Under the pieces are notes generated by a model. That model had not been told where the DNA came from, did no database searches, and was given only the letters and a program-made list of their open reading frames with translations. Positions 61,029-64,000 of a stretch of 64,000 nucleotides of DNA are shown piece by piece. Each line of letters opens with the position of its first letter. The first letter of the stretch is position 1. Position numbers and translations under genes: made by a program. The DNA is from Ziziphus jujuba (taxonomy: Eukaryota; Streptophyta; Magnoliopsida; Rosales; Rhamnaceae), in assembly GCF_031755915.1 (NCBI RefSeq), contig NC_083383.1, positions 23,611,001-23,675,000 on the forward strand, read 5' to 3'.

Positions 61029-64000
61029 CTTTCATGGAATTTCATTTTACTTTCATTCATTAATCATTCAAATAACAATTACTAACAAATACTTTCCTTT
61101 TCTTTTTTCATTAGAATTTTCTTTTGTTTTTTTTTTTTCTTTTACCTTTCCTGCCTTTAATCCAAACATAAGGTTAAAAATTTAAAAAAAATGATAAATT
61201 TTAATGAATTTAAAATAAATTCAAAAGTAAAATTGTAAAAAAATATATTAATATGAAATATAAAATTCATTTAAAAAATTTTATTAAATGTTTACAAATT
61301 TTATATAAATTTTTTTATGATAATTATAAAATTCTTTAAAATTTATTTTTCTTTAAATCAATTTACTTTAAATTGAGTACACCAACTTATATTACTAAGG
61401 CCACATTTGACATGATTATTAATATATTATTTTGGCTTTTAAGACTCAAAATGAGTTTCTAAAAGTGTGTCGTGGTATCTTAACTGTAATGATTTAGAAA
61501 CTTATATAAATATAACATGATTTAAAAACTTTATTTTTTGTGACTAAACTAATTTGAAACATTGTAATAAAATTTAAAATATGCATTTTGTTATAAAGAA
61601 TTTAGAAATAGTTCTTAAATCATTTGTTTAAAATTGTTAAAGGAAAAAAATTGATGGTAACAATAATAATGAGAATCAAAGACCAAATTATTCTTCTAAT
61701 TTTATATTTAAAATAAAAATATATAAAAAAAAAATTTACATTTTTCTTTTCCAAAAAAACAGATGTTGCTATTAATGTACTATATACAACCCTAACTTTT
61801 TTGCAGTGCTATAGCGCTGTCACCATTTACAAACATGAATAAAATCCCACCTTTTTTAAAAGAAAAAAGAATAAATTCCTACCATAAGTTGATCATGATG
61901 GAATGCCAGAAGCATTGCAGCACATCAATGGATGGTCCTCACAATAATGTTGCATCAGAATTACTGACAAGCACAATGCAGAAAGAAACAAAACATTAGG
62001 CATTAAAAAGTTTCAAAGCAATCAAATGATGATTCATTGGATGATTGAGTTGACTTGAGGTCTTTCAACCAAATGATCACTACATATGAACAGTATTGTG
62101 CACTAACATCAAATCTAAGGACCCATCACTCTATTACCATTAAAGCATTTTTCCATGCTTTCATTTCCTCCCACAAAAGTTGGAAAATTGTCTCATGCTC
62201 ACTTTTTTGGGTCACTCACATGTTTTTGTAGTGGAGAAACTTCCCAAAAGAAAAAAACAAAAAAAATGGTGAGAAAATCTTTTTTAAGTTCTGCTGGTTG
62301 TTGCTGTATATTATATTAGCTTACACAAAATGAATTTTCAACCAAAGGGAGATTGATAATGTATATTTTAGAAATTAAAGAAGTCAAATTATACTAAAAC
62401 CAACTCGCAAAAAATTAGGTCAACCATGTTAACCCTAAATTTAATATTGTCATTTCAACTGTTTATAAGTCTTTAAACCTTTTTTTTACACCTCCTTTTT
62501 CAGTGTGATGGGTTCTTGGTGTTTTTGAATCAACTTTTGAAAGTTTGGTTAGTGTGATGTTGTATTTTGCTATTTTCTTCATTAAGACATCATCTGTAAA
62601 AATCTTAATTAAGTTTCAATTATGTTATTAATTTTCCACTGTGCCATATGATTTATTCAAGTTCTTTTGAATCTTTGAGAATCATTCTATACTTAATTAT
62701 AATGAGCAAATTAGAAAATTGTCTTCTTTTATTTTCCATTTTTACACATTTACATCTGTGCGTTTCAAAATCGTAGATTACCATTTAATTTCTTTTCATT
62801 TCAACCAAACAATGTAACAACAATTAATTAATCCTATGAAAATTTTTGTCAATTTTTTTTTTTAATTTAGTAAAAGGGTTTTGTTCAATATTTTTTGTTA
62901 GAAAATATGGTAAGTTTAATAAATTTATTAAAAATATCCATATTCAACAAGAAATTAACATAATTTCCCTTATTGAATATAGAATTTGTAACAAATTTAA
63001 CCGTTTAATTAATATTTAAACGGTTAAGTAAGGTTAACAAGTCTATAAGCATTTATACCCAAAAAAAAATTTTAAAAAAATTCTGCTTTCATCCAATTTT
63101 TTTATTCATGGCGCCAAAATATCATAATCATGTATCAATTTTATATTATGTATATTATTATAATTCCTAATAAAATCAGATAAACATTTTTAATTAATAA
63201 GTTATTAATTGATTTGGAGTGGTTAACATGGCTCCAAACTTCACAAGTTTATCCACTCATCTATGTTCCTATCAGTTGCCTAATCCACTTTATCCAAAGA
63301 AAACCATTACCTCATCAGCCTCAATTTTATATGCATGCATTTGCCTTTAATGATGATTTTTTTTTTTTTTTGCCTTTTTCCTCCAAGACATAATACAATA
63401 TGGGGAACATAAGAGAAACGGAAAAGAAAAAGAAGAAAATGGGCTACTTTACAATCACCTCCACTTCGCAGACACCAATTATTAGATAGTAATAATTTAT
63501 TTGATAGCATGATAAAGAGCTAATGGCTATACATATATAGAGTCTTTTATCAAAAAAATGGCTATATATATAGAGTCTATATTTTATCGGTTAGTTGCAT
63601 TGTAATATATTATTTAAATTTAAATTTAAAATCTTAAATAAGATATGATCTTTTAACACTTCCTACATAAAAATCGACCATTTAATAAAGTAAGAATTCA
63701 TTAATTACAGAATTCTTCCATATATACATATAGTGTTAAAAAAAAAAAAAGAGATTCACTAAGGATTAGTATAAATTAAAATGAGGAATTGTATAAATTA
63801 AAAGGTGAATCTTTTCAAAGTTTGATGAAAATACATCTAAATCTCTAATTTTTGAAAATCATTACTTAGCTCTCTAAAGTTTATATGATTATCGGTTACC
63901 TTCTCTAAAATTGGTTTTTGATTATATTGAATTAAAATATTTTATTTGCCCTTCTTTATGGGAAAAAAAAAAAAGAGAAAATTTTATTTTATCATTTTTG
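61029..64000. other. Gene-poor AT-rich end of the window
   Basis: No gene is supported. The frame at 63307-63510 is low-complexity and lacks a domain. At 63820-63950 the words aaaatacatctaaatctctaatttttg and ttatcggttaccttctct resemble the start of another Mutator-like terminal repeat that runs off the window, which cannot be confirmed here. Confidence 0.4.

Overview
This window reads as AT-rich nuclear DNA from a eudicot plant. It has spliced genes with GT-AG introns (one GC-AG), dense (AT)n and (TC)n microsatellites, and heavy loads of plant-type transposons: Mutator-like/FAR1, hAT-like MITEs, Ty1/copia, Ty3/gypsy, LINE and tRNA-derived SINEs. I see no bacterial-style operons, rRNA, intact tRNA or CRISPR. 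The species cannot be named from the sequence.

Two host genes can be reconstructed exon by exon. (1) A plus-strand amino acid permease of the AAP6-like clade runs from 37082 to 41487, with 7 coding exons, 488 aa and one GC-AG intron. (2) A minus-strand protein with five KH domains, of the HEN4/RCF3-like group, runs from 56363 to 51900, with 7 coding exons and 693 aa. It has a 5'UTR intron and two minimal upstream ORFs. No functional link between the two genes is implied beyond proximity.

The rest is mobile-element territory. 115-7175 is a ~7 kb Mutator-like element with ~860 bp terminal inverted repeats, carrying a decayed FAR1-type transposase on the minus strand. 7770-10390 holds hAT-like and other MITEs. 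17694-17824 is a SINE flanked by a perfect 10-bp duplication. 18230-24904 is a nested stack: a copia element split by a gypsy fragment, which is itself split by a 1.13 kb insert flanked by a 9-bp duplication. 27900-29478 is a foldback (giant hairpin) element sitting in one copy of a duplicated sequence. 30638-31362 is another inverted-repeat element. 33995-34800 and 60143-61028 are tandem duplications. 43933-45206 is a non-autonomous Mutator-like element with a perfect 9-bp target duplication. 45503-45654 and about 42253-42345 are further SINEs, and 58265-59225 is a LINE RNase H relic.

The window is best described as two housekeeping-type genes surrounded by several generations of transposons, many with readable insertion scars. 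I found no clearly novel multi-gene system. The most unusual structures are the foldback element, the cargo-bearing Mutator-like element and the three-level retroelement nest.
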